Shown in pieces: positions 13,541-13,882 of a stretch of DNA of 13,882 nucleotides (within the stretch, counting starts at the first letter, position 1; the number at the start of each line of letters is the position of its first letter). Location: contig DASUWS010000154.1 of NCBI GenBank assembly GCA_036378295.1, positions 1-13,882 on the forward strand, given 5' to 3'. The position numbers and the translations under genes were made by a program. The stretch is from DAHUXT01 sp036378295 (GTDB lineage Bacteria > Chloroflexota > Ktedonobacteria > Ktedonobacterales > JADMIN01). The notes below the pieces were generated by a model. That model was not told the DNA's origin. It worked only from the letters and a program-made list of their open reading frames with translations, and ran no database searches.

Positions 13541-13882
13541 CTACGCATCATTTGACGAATTGGTCGAGGTCTGGTGGCTGGTGCTTTCCGCCGAGGAGTT
13601 CCCGTTGGGCGACTCAGGCGTTGGCGGAGAGGGCTTGGCCGGCGCGACCAGCCAGCGTGGGTCCGGTGTCCAGTTGGTTGCCAGAATCTGTGGCGGCGCA
13701 TCGCCTGTAAACGCCAGCCCGCTGATGGAGGCGTTGCTGACGACCAGATAGGGTACGGCGGGAATGGGCGTATTCAGATAGTGGGCCAGAATCAGCTTGA
13801 TCACATCGCCATGCGCCACCAGCACGATGTAGTCGCCGTTTGAAGCATCTGCCAGCGACTCCTTCGCGACGGCAACCGCGCG
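13541..13882 (-). CDS. Histidine phosphatase (phosphoglycerate mutase-like), C-terminal part
   Basis: The gene runs off the right edge, so only the last 113 residues are seen; the N-terminal RHG motif lies outside. The visible part has YIVLVAHGDVIKLILAHYL, which carries the second catalytic histidine of the branch-1 histidine phosphatases. VAHGDVIK and the following VSNASISGLAF resemble the MSMEG_4193-like subgroup. Those family names are from memory and the substrate is unknown. After about residue 78 the protein turns into a Pro/Ser/Thr/Asn-rich tail of roughly 30 residues that is likely disordered. It ends in TAG at 13541-13543. The ATPase gene follows 66 bases downstream on the same strand and may be co-transcribed. 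Confidence 0.8.
   Translation of the reverse strand, partial: RAVAVAKESLADASNGDYIVLVAHGDVIKLILAHYLNTPIPAVPYLVVSNASISGLAFTGDAPPQILATNWTPDPRWLVAPAKPSPPTPESPNGNSSAESTSHQTSTNSSNDA

Noticed and set aside
13016..13555. A 179-codon plus-strand frame opposite the ATPase gene.
   Set aside because: It is antisense to a gene with clear ATPase motifs, and its own translation has none.

Overview
The window is GC-rich bacterial DNA, densely packed with ordinary protein genes. I see no rRNA, tRNA, insertion sequence, phage gene or CRISPR array. Three things suggest Chloroflexota, possibly Ktedonobacteria-like: a NAD kinase/recN pair, a leucine-degradation set close in sequence to aerobic heterotroph versions, and an unfamiliar membrane protein beside a small VirB11-like ATPase. 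This placement is inference from gene content, not a measured match.

Left part (1-5686), all on the minus strand. Reading in the direction of transcription the genes are: a calcineurin-like metallophosphoesterase, a monomeric sarcosine oxidase-type flavoenzyme, NAD kinase (nadK), the DNA-repair ATPase recN, the ribosome silencing factor rsfS, and a 61-residue single-helix membrane protein. nadK and recN are 8 bases apart and almost certainly co-transcribed. rsfS has its own promoter-like sequence and apparently starts at a CTG codon.

Middle part (5975-10623), all on the plus strand. It begins with a YhhQ-type queuosine-precursor transporter. Next comes a leucine-catabolism cassette: 3-methylglutaconyl-CoA hydratase (liuC), the biotin-carrying alpha subunit of methylcrotonyl-CoA carboxylase (liuD, overlapping liuC by 8 bases) and hydroxymethylglutaryl-CoA lyase (liuE). 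Together these cover the later steps from 3-methylcrotonyl-CoA to acetyl-CoA plus acetoacetate. The carboxyltransferase beta subunit (liuB) and isovaleryl-CoA dehydrogenase (liuA) are not in the window.

Right part (10749-13882), the least familiar. A plus-strand gene encodes a membrane-anchored protein with a cysteine-rich outer domain. Three minus-strand genes face it: a small helix-turn-helix-like protein whose 3' end overlaps the membrane-protein gene, a short secretion-type ATPase with an expanded P-loop, and the C-terminal part of a histidine phosphatase cut by the window edge. These are the best candidates for new biology, but nothing in the sequence proves that they form one system.
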